Assembly: GCA_001770015.1 (NCBI GenBank)
Contig: MEQB01000035.1
Location: 1-64,000, forward strand
Length of the DNA: 64,000 nucleotides
Direction: 5' to 3'
DNA from: Bdellovibrionales bacterium RIFOXYC1_FULL_37_79
Lineage (GTDB): Bacteria; Bdellovibrionota; Bacteriovoracia; Bacteriovoracales; Bacteriovoracaceae
Position numbers and translations under genes: made by a program
Shown here: positions 18,801 to 26,110 of the stretch, piece by piece
Layout of the letters: every line of letters begins with the position of its first letter
How positions within the stretch are numbered: the stretch's first letter is position 1
The notes under the pieces: model-generated
The model's database searches: none
Told to the model about the DNA's origin: nothing
Seen by the model: only the letters and a program-made list of their open reading frames with translations

Positions 18801-19532
18801 ACCCGCTGGGAAATGGACACTACCAAAATTCTTAGCGATGATTTCAATGCTTTTGATTCATCCTATTATCTGGCCAGTCTAATAAACGCTTCATCACTTC
18901 CCACCAAGAAGCCACAGCTTTTAAAATATTACCGTCACTTTGCTTCCAATGCTTATGAAAATGGTGACCCCAAATATGTTAATTTTACTAAAAAAATTCT
19001 TTCTGACAATCTAAGATATCTGGAATCCCTGCCTGCCAAGCAACCCAATTCCAACCAGGAAATAATTAGTGAACTTAAAAATATTCTCTCCAAACTAAAA
19101 CCCAAACAAAAATGCCAGGATGATGCCCACTGTTTTTTAAATAATATCCCTGATTGCAACCGGGTTGAAACCTTCTTTAAACATCACACCAGAAAAAATA
19201 ATATCAAAATGTTTTATGAAAAAAAATTGTATCTACTGGGATCTAAAAATAACCGTTGCCGTTTTATCATTCACTTTACCAGCGTTAAAACTGAATATGA
19301 TGAAGAGACCAAATTAATATTAAAAAGTGCCGGAAAAGAGGATGCGGAAATTCTTGAAGCAGTCAAAGCGGACAGCAAAGAACATCTGGAGAAAAACGAC
19401 AAAATCTACTCGTGTCTCATGACTCCTAGCGAGATTACTGATTTATTTAACCAATGGAGAGGCAACATCCATACTCCCAATGATGTAAGAGACTGCATGA
19501 TCATTAGCGAAATTGATGATAACTATGAATGA
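15894..19532 (+). CDS. Large membrane protein with FHA-like N-terminus and RDD-like domain
   Basis: The ATG at 15894 (MSNYQIKINTPSKSET) is preferred over an upstream TTG because an AGGGA site precedes it. The product has 1212 residues. Residues 1-95 look like an FHA fold (strands around FSLGSSPDSGY, GFIIKDDALLLINYSESG, ILENKDIIKTG). A long low-complexity cytosolic linker follows, with Asp-rich blocks (DVDIDIDIDEKENDD, DLDLDDDLDDLDD) and a basic stretch. One membrane helix lies near 422 and three more near 601-630, 644-662 and 690-709, in an arrangement resembling an RDD domain. The C-terminal 500 residues would be soluble. FHA domains read phosphothreonine, so a role in envelope signalling is possible. 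Its end overlaps tgt. Confidence 0.6.
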   Translation: MSNYQIKINTPSKSETVPLSDQFSLGSSPDSGYQIKSLLPKHFGFIIKDDALLLINYSESGSFLKNQELKAGKKYILENKDIIKTGEVEIIVEASLAQNQKANLTSSDIDISLDKSDHLENEIEDEDDVDIDIDIDEKENDDDHDGDLSDNFFDLDVDDASSPKDIAQNLKENKSEQKIELQMESGTGTNSKHKQTNQTSNHQVKEKTQEKMINSSSSKPRTLGSLKNVLASKIPPTKIADLDLDDDLDDLDDNTKHDRSSKNIHLTSEITKQGLHKSSAVVTKPSFFQKLFGKKLKPDLSHETEDLESTTIKSEHKTRSQVTAPSGLNLSRPHELAKILEEKRKQKSIPRPTPNGANPPSNELKELTKSKKKGLLNFFRPRRKTAAPGIKSKRGFFKNLFYKLNIFKTHQVFQVGCKTRIYLFLATLSLLNILGYQILPTLELNLEVETYVKQISTYVKKEYLTTNLIPKIENAIPGFQIKAQQAEQNLISNATKLGQDTVAKIKENASELGIGQEAGTASTPGTTLKSTNDLTSKPRKKRGVFNPQPNQPKTPPIPVPTSSFDHFSISNLILSNLQIALPKIRDIIRKLGPTHDKYAEMITRFIVIFLSYELIGNILFGVGFLPFLYGIRVKGNFFAIRLKSVLRTAGFFIFLPLFFLTELSVCFKRRSLKEVLSFTSYEYNQFKLRKLLAITVIPMIIILPLLTPLFRNMDASNSIFYTDYQAPPPFKVNEGKKAQTLTADSVLTPRDFSLNIVGFDKEDVGLPHYIYVAPYVHKKDKTILTGIYLFDYLVGESAMIEKGKTYDFTPFLSKASSDNPLFNKLFPNLYEYQKKDSKVPWSVEHSKELADLLQASVRLNFNLLSMEDILTRPHELLLSLFKYLKAYGPLINGYVEGRDELFNLFGNSAINFKFRNLNNHFLLYYSMEDDPLHYCLTQLHNIKGHFTCLSTKDNLGDLNSFIENDLLINTRWEMDTTKILSDDFNAFDSSYYLASLINASSLPTKKPQLLKYYRHFASNAYENGDPKYVNFTKKILSDNLRYLESLPAKQPNSNQEIISELKNILSKLKPKQKCQDDAHCFLNNIPDCNRVETFFKHHTRKNNIKMFYEKKLYLLGSKNNRCRFIIHFTSVKTEYDEETKLILKSAGKEDAEILEAVKADSKEHLEKNDKIYSCLMTPSEITDLFNQWRGNIHTPNDVRDCMIISEIDDNYE

Positions 19533-20667
19533 GACCATAAATAAAAATAAATTGCATTTTGAATTTAAAATTCTTCACACTGACCAGCAAACTGCTGCAC
19601 GGGCCGGGCTGATTAAAACCCCTCACGGTGAAATTCCCACACCGGTCTTCATGCCGGTAGGAACTCACGGGGCCATCAAGGCACTTCCCCCAAGTTCTTT
19701 ACTGGAGATGGATATCCGGATTATTTTATCAAACACCTATCACTTGCATCTATCCCCATCCTCAGAACTGATTAAAAAAGCCGGAGGACTCCATAAATTT
19801 ATGAATTGGCAAAGGCCGATTCTCACTGATTCTGGCGGTTTCCAGGTTTTTTCCTTGCAAAAAAAATCAATCACCGAAGCAGGCGCTGAATTTAAGGATG
19901 TAGAGGGAAAATCAATCATGCTGGGACCGGAAAAATCCATTGAGGTTCAGCAAAACCTCGGTAGTGATATCATGATGAGTTTTGATGAATGCATTCCCCA
20001 CCCTGCCACCTTCAAGTATACTGAAAATTCCATCGCCAGAACCCATCGCTGGCTGGATCGTTCCATCGCCACCTGGTCCAACGAACAACAATCTCTCTTT
20101 GGAATTATTCAAGGTTCAACCTATAACGATTTACGAAAAAGATGTGTAGAGGAAGTTTGCTCCCGGGAACTTCCGGGTTATGCGATCGGAGGAGTTTCTG
20201 TAGGTGAAGGTGTGGAGCTCATGGAAAAAATCGTATCCTTCACAGCACCGCTCATGCCGGTCAACAAACCACGCTATGTCATGGGGGTGGGAAACCCCGA
20301 GGATCTACTGATGTTGTGGGAAAATGGCATAGATATGAGTGATTGTATTATCCCCACCAAATTTGCCAGGGGAGGAACCTTTTTTACCAATCGAGGAAAA
20401 ATTCGCATCACCCATAGAAACTACAAAAGAGATTTCTACCCCGTGGAACCAAATTGCACTTGTTACTGCTGTAAAAATTATTCCCGGGCCTATCTCAAAC
20501 ATTTATTTGATTCAAACGAAATTCTCGGAGCAATACTGGCGACCAATCACAATATAGCCTTTTATAAAATGCTGGCCGACCAGGCCAGAACTGCGATTAT
20601 GAAAAACCGCTTCTTGGAATTTAAAAAAAGTTTTTTGGCCAATTATCAAAAATCCAATTTAGATTAG
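19525..20667 (+). CDS. tgt: Queuine/preQ1 tRNA-ribosyltransferase
   Basis: The enzyme exchanges the guanine at the wobble position of GUN-anticodon tRNAs for preQ1, giving queuosine precursor tRNA. The family motifs are complete. They are TDSGGFQVFSL (substrate Asp), FDECIPHP, GGVSVGEG with the catalytic Asp region downstream, and a zinc site in NCTCYCCKNYSRAYLKHL. The length of about 380 aa is typical. The start ATG at 19525 overlaps the last codons of the previous gene, with in-frame TTG 19513 and ATG 19516 as alternatives. Translational coupling to the FHA-like gene is likely. The 3' end overlaps the convergent aminopeptidase gene by nine bases. Confidence 0.95.
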   Translation: MNETINKNKLHFEFKILHTDQQTAARAGLIKTPHGEIPTPVFMPVGTHGAIKALPPSSLLEMDIRIILSNTYHLHLSPSSELIKKAGGLHKFMNWQRPILTDSGGFQVFSLQKKSITEAGAEFKDVEGKSIMLGPEKSIEVQQNLGSDIMMSFDECIPHPATFKYTENSIARTHRWLDRSIATWSNEQQSLFGIIQGSTYNDLRKRCVEEVCSRELPGYAIGGVSVGEGVELMEKIVSFTAPLMPVNKPRYVMGVGNPEDLLMLWENGIDMSDCIIPTKFARGGTFFTNRGKIRITHRNYKRDFYPVEPNCTCYCCKNYSRAYLKHLFDSNEILGAILATNHNIAFYKMLADQARTAIMKNRFLEFKKSFLANYQKSNLD

Positions 20668-22380
20668 AGTCTTTTGTTTCTCACACTCAGCTTCATAAAC
20701 CTCAAGATATTTTTGTTCTTCTTTGGTTAGCAGATTAAAATCAATCAGGTCGTGATCAAATCCAATATTAACCAGAGGACGAAACCGCAAAGTCCCTTCG
20801 ATGGACGGATTTTTTTCCACCACCACCACGTTTTCCAACCGCACTCCGCCGTAGCCGGCAATATAAATCCCCGGTTCTATCGAAACCACTTGTCCCATTT
20901 TAATCGGCATATTGTTTTTGAATGAAAAAGCAATTCCCCCTTCATGGGTGTTGATACCGATACCATGTCCGGTACCGTGTAAATAATTATATCCATGTTG
21001 CAAAATTGGATTTCTTGCCAATATATCTATGGCCGCACCAAGTGTGCCTTCCGGGACTATAGCGTTTTGAGCATTTAACAATCCCTTTAACACCAGGGTA
21101 TAAATTTTCTTAAGCTTGGGATCTTTTAACTCTCCCACTAAAAAAGTCCTGGTTTTATCCGTCGCATAACCTTCCTCATAAATGGCACCGGAGTCCAGCA
21201 AAAGCATATCCCCGTTTTTAATCATCACCTGGTCACTTGCTTTTCCGTAGTGCACGATTGAGGCGTTGGCACCGACTGCCGCAATGGTATTAAAGCTTAG
21301 ATCAATGGCCCCCATCCTTTTATAGTTTTCGTTGGTCATATCATACAAATCTTTTTCCAAAAGTTTTTTATTTTCTTTAACCGCTCGCTTGATTTGTCTA
21401 ATAGTTTCGGCCACGACCTGGCTTGATTTTTGAAAATTACGTTTTAATACTTCTATCTCATTATCATTTTTAATGGATTGTTTAAGAATAATCCGCTCCT
21501 TCGGGGCAGACAATTGTTCTCTGGCAAAGATGTCCCGAAGAATCCGATAATCCGCTCCCGTCAGACATTCCTTATCATAATAGACCTTTGAGGGTTGCAG
21601 CTTACTGGCAATGGCCTTAATATTGTCTGCCCATTGGTTGACAGAGATATGTTTAAAAACAATAGGCTCAGCAAAATTGGTTTCATAGGCCTGTTCATCA
21701 ATATTAAAAACATAAATTTTATTATAAGTTAAAATACATCTGGCAAAGAAAGTGCTTTGAAATGGTTGGTGAAATCCCCTCGCATTAGTCACCCAAGCAA
21801 TACTATCCAGCGCCGAAACCAAATACATTTCCCCCTCATTAATTAAACTGCGAGCTTTAGAGAGTGGGTCACTGCCACATACTTTCACCTCAAGATGCTT
21901 AAGCGGTTTTAACAAGCCTGATTTGGACAATGGAATCACTTCTACCAGCTCATCTTGATCAAAATAGCTCACATCACATTTGGCATTTTGAATGATATTT
22001 TCTTCTTCCATCACAGAAGTTCGCTGTCCATCCACGCCCAGTTTTTTAATATTTAATTGGTTTAAATCCTCTAGAAGTTTATGAAAAATAGAGATGGTCT
22101 GCGGACACTTGACCACTTCCACTTGATCTAGATCACATTCATGCTCTGCCTGTTGGTGATATCTTCCATCCACGTATAACCTGGCCTTGTGGTGCTTGGT
22201 GATTAAAAGTTTACACGTCGATCCGGAAAATTGAGTTAATAAATAATAATGGGCCTGATCCCTTGGAACATATTCATTTAAATACCTGTCCGTATCATTA
22301 ATAAACATGGCATCCAGTTGGTTTTTCTCCAGAAACTCATGCATTTTGCTTAGATTAACTGCTGTGTTATTTTGATTCAT
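20659..22380 (-). CDS. pepP: Xaa-Pro aminopeptidase (aminopeptidase P, M24B)
   Basis: This cytosolic metallopeptidase removes the N-terminal residue from peptides with proline at position two. At 573 aa it is the long, eukaryote-like aminopeptidase P type, with two creatinase-like N-terminal domains (about 1-310) and a C-terminal pita-bread domain. The metal ligands are visible: the two Asp of LLLDSGAIYEEGYATDKTRT, His in HGTGHGIGINTHEGG, and Glu in SIEPGIYI and RLENVVVV. The start MNQNNTAVNLSKMHEFLEKN has ATG 22380. It is convergent with tgt. The upstream 290-base gap holds no clear gene other than a doubtful small frame. Confidence 0.9.
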   Translation of the reverse strand: MNQNNTAVNLSKMHEFLEKNQLDAMFINDTDRYLNEYVPRDQAHYYLLTQFSGSTCKLLITKHHKARLYVDGRYHQQAEHECDLDQVEVVKCPQTISIFHKLLEDLNQLNIKKLGVDGQRTSVMEEENIIQNAKCDVSYFDQDELVEVIPLSKSGLLKPLKHLEVKVCGSDPLSKARSLINEGEMYLVSALDSIAWVTNARGFHQPFQSTFFARCILTYNKIYVFNIDEQAYETNFAEPIVFKHISVNQWADNIKAIASKLQPSKVYYDKECLTGADYRILRDIFAREQLSAPKERIILKQSIKNDNEIEVLKRNFQKSSQVVAETIRQIKRAVKENKKLLEKDLYDMTNENYKRMGAIDLSFNTIAAVGANASIVHYGKASDQVMIKNGDMLLLDSGAIYEEGYATDKTRTFLVGELKDPKLKKIYTLVLKGLLNAQNAIVPEGTLGAAIDILARNPILQHGYNYLHGTGHGIGINTHEGGIAFSFKNNMPIKMGQVVSIEPGIYIAGYGGVRLENVVVVEKNPSIEGTLRFRPLVNIGFDHDLIDFNLLTKEEQKYLEVYEAECEKQKTLI

Positions 22381-22534
22381 AGATCAAGCCCTCTCAATAT
22401 TTTATAATAATTACGACCAGTTAAACCCTTACTAAAATATTTTTTTTTAATAAACAAAAAGCCTTAAGTTTTTTCCTTAACCAACCGATTAAGTTAATGA
22501 AATGCAAGAGTTAACTTAACATAGACTATATAAT

Positions 22535-22693
22535 ATGCACTTTAAAATCGGCAAACTTTTAATCATTTTTGTAGTAGTTTTTCTAATCAAAATTATTTTC
22601 GCCGATAACTATTTAAATGAGTCAAGTCAATCCAAACGACGCCCCGCTGGCGCTAAACACTTTCCTGCTCACATCCCCACTAGAGTCAGGTGA
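22535..22693 (+). CDS. Doubtful 52-residue secreted or membrane peptide
   Basis: The frame MHFKIGKLLIIFVVVFLIKI then FADNYLNESS resembles a signal peptide or one-helix protein with a basic tail ending HIPTRVR. A TATAAT box directly abuts the ATG, so transcription from it would start inside the frame. No ribosome site is seen and the end overlaps murD. This is kept only as a candidate. Confidence 0.2.
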   Translation: MHFKIGKLLIIFVVVFLIKIIFADNYLNESSQSKRRPAGAKHFPAHIPTRVR

Positions 22694-23994
22694 AATTGTT
22701 TTCCTCGGTCCATATAATTTTTAAACTGATCAAACGAGGGAAATGCCGGGGAAAATAACAAAATGCCATCAAACTTATTTTTTCTTGAGAAACTAATGCA
22801 GTTTTCTATGGTAAAACATTTTTCAGCGGATATCTTACTCTTTAATTCTTCAAAAAACTGCTCAGTGGTCTCACCAATCAGTAAGATTTTATCAACTTTT
22901 TTTACTAAGTTTTTAATTTGATGAGTTATATTATCGCCAGGGTTTCGTTTCCTCCCTCCCAGTATCAACCATAACTCTTTACCACATTTATCCAGCGACT
23001 CAACCGCCGAAAGCGTGGCATCCCAGTTCGTACTTTTGGCATCGTTGTAACATAAAAATAAATCGTTGGTTTTTTCATACTGTATTCTATAATCAACGCC
23101 CAGAAAAGTATCAATGGCACTTTGAATACCCGCTTTATTTATAGAAAAAGGAGTCAAAGCCTTGAGCATAAACAATAAGTTGGAAAGATTATGGGTTCCT
23201 GCCAGTTTGAAATGATCCAAGGAATAATCTTTAATAATATCTGCCTTGATACCACTTATATCCGATGTATCAATGCCAATTTTTTTTAAATTCAATGTCT
23301 CCACCCAATTGGCAATAAGTGGAAAATTGGTAGGATACACCACCAAATCGTCGGGGGTTAAATTTTTTGCAATATTAAACTTGGCCCTCGCATAATCACC
23401 AATCTCACCATAGCGCTCAGTATGATTAACAAAGACGTTCAAAATAATATTCGAATGGGCCCGAAAAGTTGGCATGGATTCCAACTGAAAACTGGATAAC
23501 TCCAAAACAACAAATTCACATTTTTGTTTCTCATAAATATATTGCACCAGTGGGGTACCTATATTGCCTCCCACAAAAACGGTATTATCTGCTTTTTTAA
23601 GCATTTCTCCAAGCATGGACACGGTGGTGGTTTTGCCATTGCTCCCAGTGACGGCAATGATTTTTTCATCTGTTAAAAACCAATACCCCAGTTCAATCTC
23701 GGACACCACCGGGATATGGTGTGCCAGGGCACATTGGATATGGGCATGGGTTCGAGGAATTCCAGGCGAGAGAATAACCAGATCACAGGTTTGAAAAAGG
23801 AGGTGGGCATCGGTTTCACTCAGACAGTGCTGCTCACCCACGATGGAGCTTATCTCCTTAAAGCTGGCCCAAGAGGATGGACTTCCCGAATTAATCGCAA
23901 AAACTTCGACATTTTTTTGATTTAAAAGTTTCACAGACCATATTCCGGATAAACCCATTCCTAAAACTACCACTTTTTTTCCCGCCAGATCCAT
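22669..23994 (-). CDS. murD: UDP-N-acetylmuramoylalanine--D-glutamate ligase
   Basis: This cytosolic enzyme of peptidoglycan synthesis adds D-glutamate to UDP-MurNAc-L-Ala using ATP. The N-terminal Rossmann-like domain starts KKVVVLGMGLSG. The ATP-binding loop VTGSNGKTTT is at residues 115-124. The central domain contains LELSSFQLE and NVFVNHTERYG, and the C-terminal domain contains YNDAKSTNWDATLSAV. The length of 441 aa is normal. The gene is not in a dcw (division and cell wall) cluster here; its neighbours are an aminopeptidase and a methyltransferase. That isolation is unusual for most bacteria but occurs in lineages with a broken cluster. About 75 bases separate it from the divergent methyltransferase gene. 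Confidence 0.94.
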   Translation of the reverse strand: MDLAGKKVVVLGMGLSGIWSVKLLNQKNVEVFAINSGSPSSWASFKEISSIVGEQHCLSETDAHLLFQTCDLVILSPGIPRTHAHIQCALAHHIPVVSEIELGYWFLTDEKIIAVTGSNGKTTTVSMLGEMLKKADNTVFVGGNIGTPLVQYIYEKQKCEFVVLELSSFQLESMPTFRAHSNIILNVFVNHTERYGEIGDYARAKFNIAKNLTPDDLVVYPTNFPLIANWVETLNLKKIGIDTSDISGIKADIIKDYSLDHFKLAGTHNLSNLLFMLKALTPFSINKAGIQSAIDTFLGVDYRIQYEKTNDLFLCYNDAKSTNWDATLSAVESLDKCGKELWLILGGRKRNPGDNITHQIKNLVKKVDKILLIGETTEQFFEELKSKISAEKCFTIENCISFSRKNKFDGILLFSPAFPSFDQFKNYMDRGKQFHLTLVGM

Positions 23995-24068
23995 AAAAGC
24001 TCCAAATCAGTTGATTTTACCCAAAATATTACCTATATAAATTGGATATCATAATTTAAGGATAACGT

Positions 24069-25310
24069 TTGGATTATAAATCAACCCTGCATGAAATAAA
24101 AGATTTTCTTGATTCCTACGAGGGTATTTGGAATAAGGAAATCATTTATAATTACCCCCAAACCTTGGATGCCTACGACCATCAGCATCTGGATCTTTTA
24201 GACCGGCTTACTCACGACCAGCTCTGGAAAATTGATGCTCGCTTCGATTTCTCACCTATCAAAGATACACCCTTACTATCCCTGATAGAAAAAACTATGT
24301 CCTTTAATCAAATTATTTCCCCATACCATCCAACCAAATTGGATTTACCCTTGCTGGCCTTCACCCGGATCAAGGATAAAAAACATCATGAACTTGATAA
24401 TCTGATTCCACTCATCGTTGAGCAAAAAAAGCACTTAAACTTCCAATCCGTAGTTGATATTGGCGGAGGAGTCGGACATCTGTCGCGGATACTGGGTGGC
24501 TATTTTAACACCCCAAGTGCCTGCATAGATATCAACCAAGAGTTTTTAAGGCAAGGAGAAATTAATAGTAAAAGACTACATCCCCAAAATGCCCATAATA
24601 TTTCTTTTTATAATTTTGACATCAAAAAAACTCCCACCCAGGATTTTAATAATATAAAAAATCTCTTTAATCAAAATACCTTCATGGTGGGACTACATTC
24701 CTGCGGACAATTATCGTCAAAACTCTTACAAGCTGCTGTCTATTACCAGGTAAAAGGTATTATCAATTTTGGTTGTTGTTATTTTAAATATGACCAGCCT
24801 CAATATGAACAACTCTCTAAAGCTGCAAAGTCCAATCCATTATTGATTAACGAACAAGGACTGACGCTGGCCACGCGGGCCCATACCTATATTTCAAAAC
24901 AAGATTATTATAATAAATATCAAGTCAAAAGCTATCGTTTTGGACTTCATCTTCTTTTATATGAAATGCTGGGAAAAAAAGCATTTATCACCATGGGAGA
25001 TTGCCCCATCCGAGATTACTTCAACGGATTTAGCGCTTATGCTTTAAAAAAATTAAAAGAACATCAAATCACGCATCGTCTGACTCACCAAAAAATTGAT
25101 GATTATTTTCATAGCGTTTCAATTCAAAAACAAATCAAAAGAATGTTTCTGTGTAACCTGATTCGCTGGTTTTTTGGCCGGCCTCTGGAACTCTATATTC
25201 TGGTTGATCGCGCCGTTTTCATGCAAGAAAATAGTTATCACACCACCCTTTCTCACTACTTCGATGACAAAATTTCCCCCCGCAACGTCGGACTTTTAGG
25301 TACGGCCTGA
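24069..25310 (+). CDS. METTL25-like SAM-dependent methyltransferase
   Basis: The Rossmann methyltransferase core begins with SVVDIGGGVGHLSRILGGYF (residues 127-145) and an acidic SAM-ribose strand (ACIDIN). The later motifs VGLHSCGQLSSKLL (207-220) and IINFGCCYFKY (231-241) are characteristic of METTL25 and related proteins. In that family the Cys-Cys motif follows the LH-x-CG-x-L motif. The TTG start at 24069 has an AAGGA site six bases upstream. The length is 413 aa. The substrate is unknown; the family has been linked to protein or ribosome-associated modification in eukaryotes. The last four codons and the stop lie within the inverted end of the transposase element downstream. Confidence 0.7.
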   Translation: MDYKSTLHEIKDFLDSYEGIWNKEIIYNYPQTLDAYDHQHLDLLDRLTHDQLWKIDARFDFSPIKDTPLLSLIEKTMSFNQIISPYHPTKLDLPLLAFTRIKDKKHHELDNLIPLIVEQKKHLNFQSVVDIGGGVGHLSRILGGYFNTPSACIDINQEFLRQGEINSKRLHPQNAHNISFYNFDIKKTPTQDFNNIKNLFNQNTFMVGLHSCGQLSSKLLQAAVYYQVKGIINFGCCYFKYDQPQYEQLSKAAKSNPLLINEQGLTLATRAHTYISKQDYYNKYQVKSYRFGLHLLLYEMLGKKAFITMGDCPIRDYFNGFSAYALKKLKEHQITHRLTHQKIDDYFHSVSIQKQIKRMFLCNLIRWFFGRPLELYILVDRAVFMQENSYHTTLSHYFDDKISPRNVGLLGTA

Positions 25311-25350
25311 CTTTTAGGGATGCACTTTAGCATCAGATACTAAAAGTCAG
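25297..25350. repeat. Left REP-like end with hairpin
   Basis: Besides the 28-base terminal repeat, arms CTGACTTTTAG (25307-25317) and CTAAAAGTCAG (25340-25350) enclose a second pair, GATGC and GCATC, giving an extended imperfect stem. It contains the stop codons of both the methyltransferase gene and the transposase gene. It could act as a bidirectional terminator as well as a transposase substrate. Confidence 0.75.
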
Positions 25351-25965
25351 CTTCTTTCCAGTGTTTGGATTTTTAGCAATTTTAAAAGCTGTTTTTGACA
25401 AGGATTTTTTAATGGACTGAATTTGATCAGAGGTGAAAGTTTGATTGATAAAGTAAACCAAGTTCTCAAGGCTATTATAATTAAAAAAACCTTTCAAATT
25501 ATGATTAAATTCAAGAGGAAGATTATTAACCAGAGAATAAAGTGTACTATATTCATAATCTTCGCAACATCCAACTATATTTGCTCTAAGTGGGTTTTGA
25601 AAGATATATTTGATAACAACGTAAAAATAATTTGCATTGTCAATTAGTGACCATTTATAAGGTCCTCCAAAAAGATGATTCACTCGATTGGTTTGTTGGT
25701 TGATAGTATCAGAAATATTTTTTTGAATAAATTGCATAACAACATCGAGATTCGAATGAGGGGTCCTCAAAAGCATATGATAATGATTGCTCATTAAAAC
25801 GAATTGAATAATTTCCAATTCAAATTTTTCCTGCGCTTTTTTTAAGATGAGTTGAAATACCATCCAAACATCTTCAAGGGGAAGATAAAACCATTCTTTA
25901 TTATTAGATCTAGCGGTTATATGATAAGGAAATTGATCAGTTCTAAGCAACGGTTTTCTTGGCAT
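25333..25965 (-). CDS. REP-associated tyrosine transposase (RayT, Y1/HUH family)
   Basis: The 210-residue protein matches the TnpA_REP family. The start is MPRKPLLRTD-x-FPYHITARS. The HUH motif is H61-Y-H63 in LMSNHYHMLLRTP. The conserved segment KYIFQNPLRANIV (119-131) holds the tyrosine region typical of RayT proteins. These enzymes nick single-stranded REP hairpins and are thought to spread them through the chromosome. The final codons lie in the left hairpin. The A+T content is higher than in the flanking genes. The gene appears intact. Confidence 0.9.
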   Translation of the reverse strand: MPRKPLLRTDQFPYHITARSNNKEWFYLPLEDVWMVFQLILKKAQEKFELEIIQFVLMSNHYHMLLRTPHSNLDVVMQFIQKNISDTINQQTNRVNHLFGGPYKWSLIDNANYFYVVIKYIFQNPLRANIVGCCEDYEYSTLYSLVNNLPLEFNHNLKGFFNYNSLENLVYFINQTFTSDQIQSIKKSLSKTAFKIAKNPNTGKKLTFSI

Positions 25966-26082
25966 AACTTAACTCCATGAAAGGGTTTATTGTTATAGCA
26001 TATTCAAATTGATTAAAAATTTGCTTGGAATAACAAGCGGAAATTTAACAGATCAAAAAAGTTTATAAAAAAAATCAGGCGA

Positions 26083-26110
26083 TGCATCCCCAAAAGTCAG
26101 GCCGTACCTA
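26083..26110. repeat. Right inverted end of the RayT element
   Basis: The reverse complement of this 28-base stretch matches the left end with one mismatch. Its outermost three bases form the TAG stop codon of glnN. A GATGCATC palindrome lies at its inner edge. Confidence 0.75.

Larger units (their letters stand above)
25297..26110. mobile_element. REP-associated Y1 transposase element with 28-bp inverted ends
   Basis: An 814-base unit is bounded by inverted copies of a 28-base sequence starting TAGGTACGGCCTGACTTTT. The two copies differ at one base (A or G at position 20). It contains one Y1 transposase gene. The left end also forms a long hairpin. The unit lies exactly between the convergent methyltransferase and glnN genes. 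This fits the layout of a REP-flanked RayT gene rather than a classical IS200, which lacks terminal inverted repeats. Confidence 0.8.
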
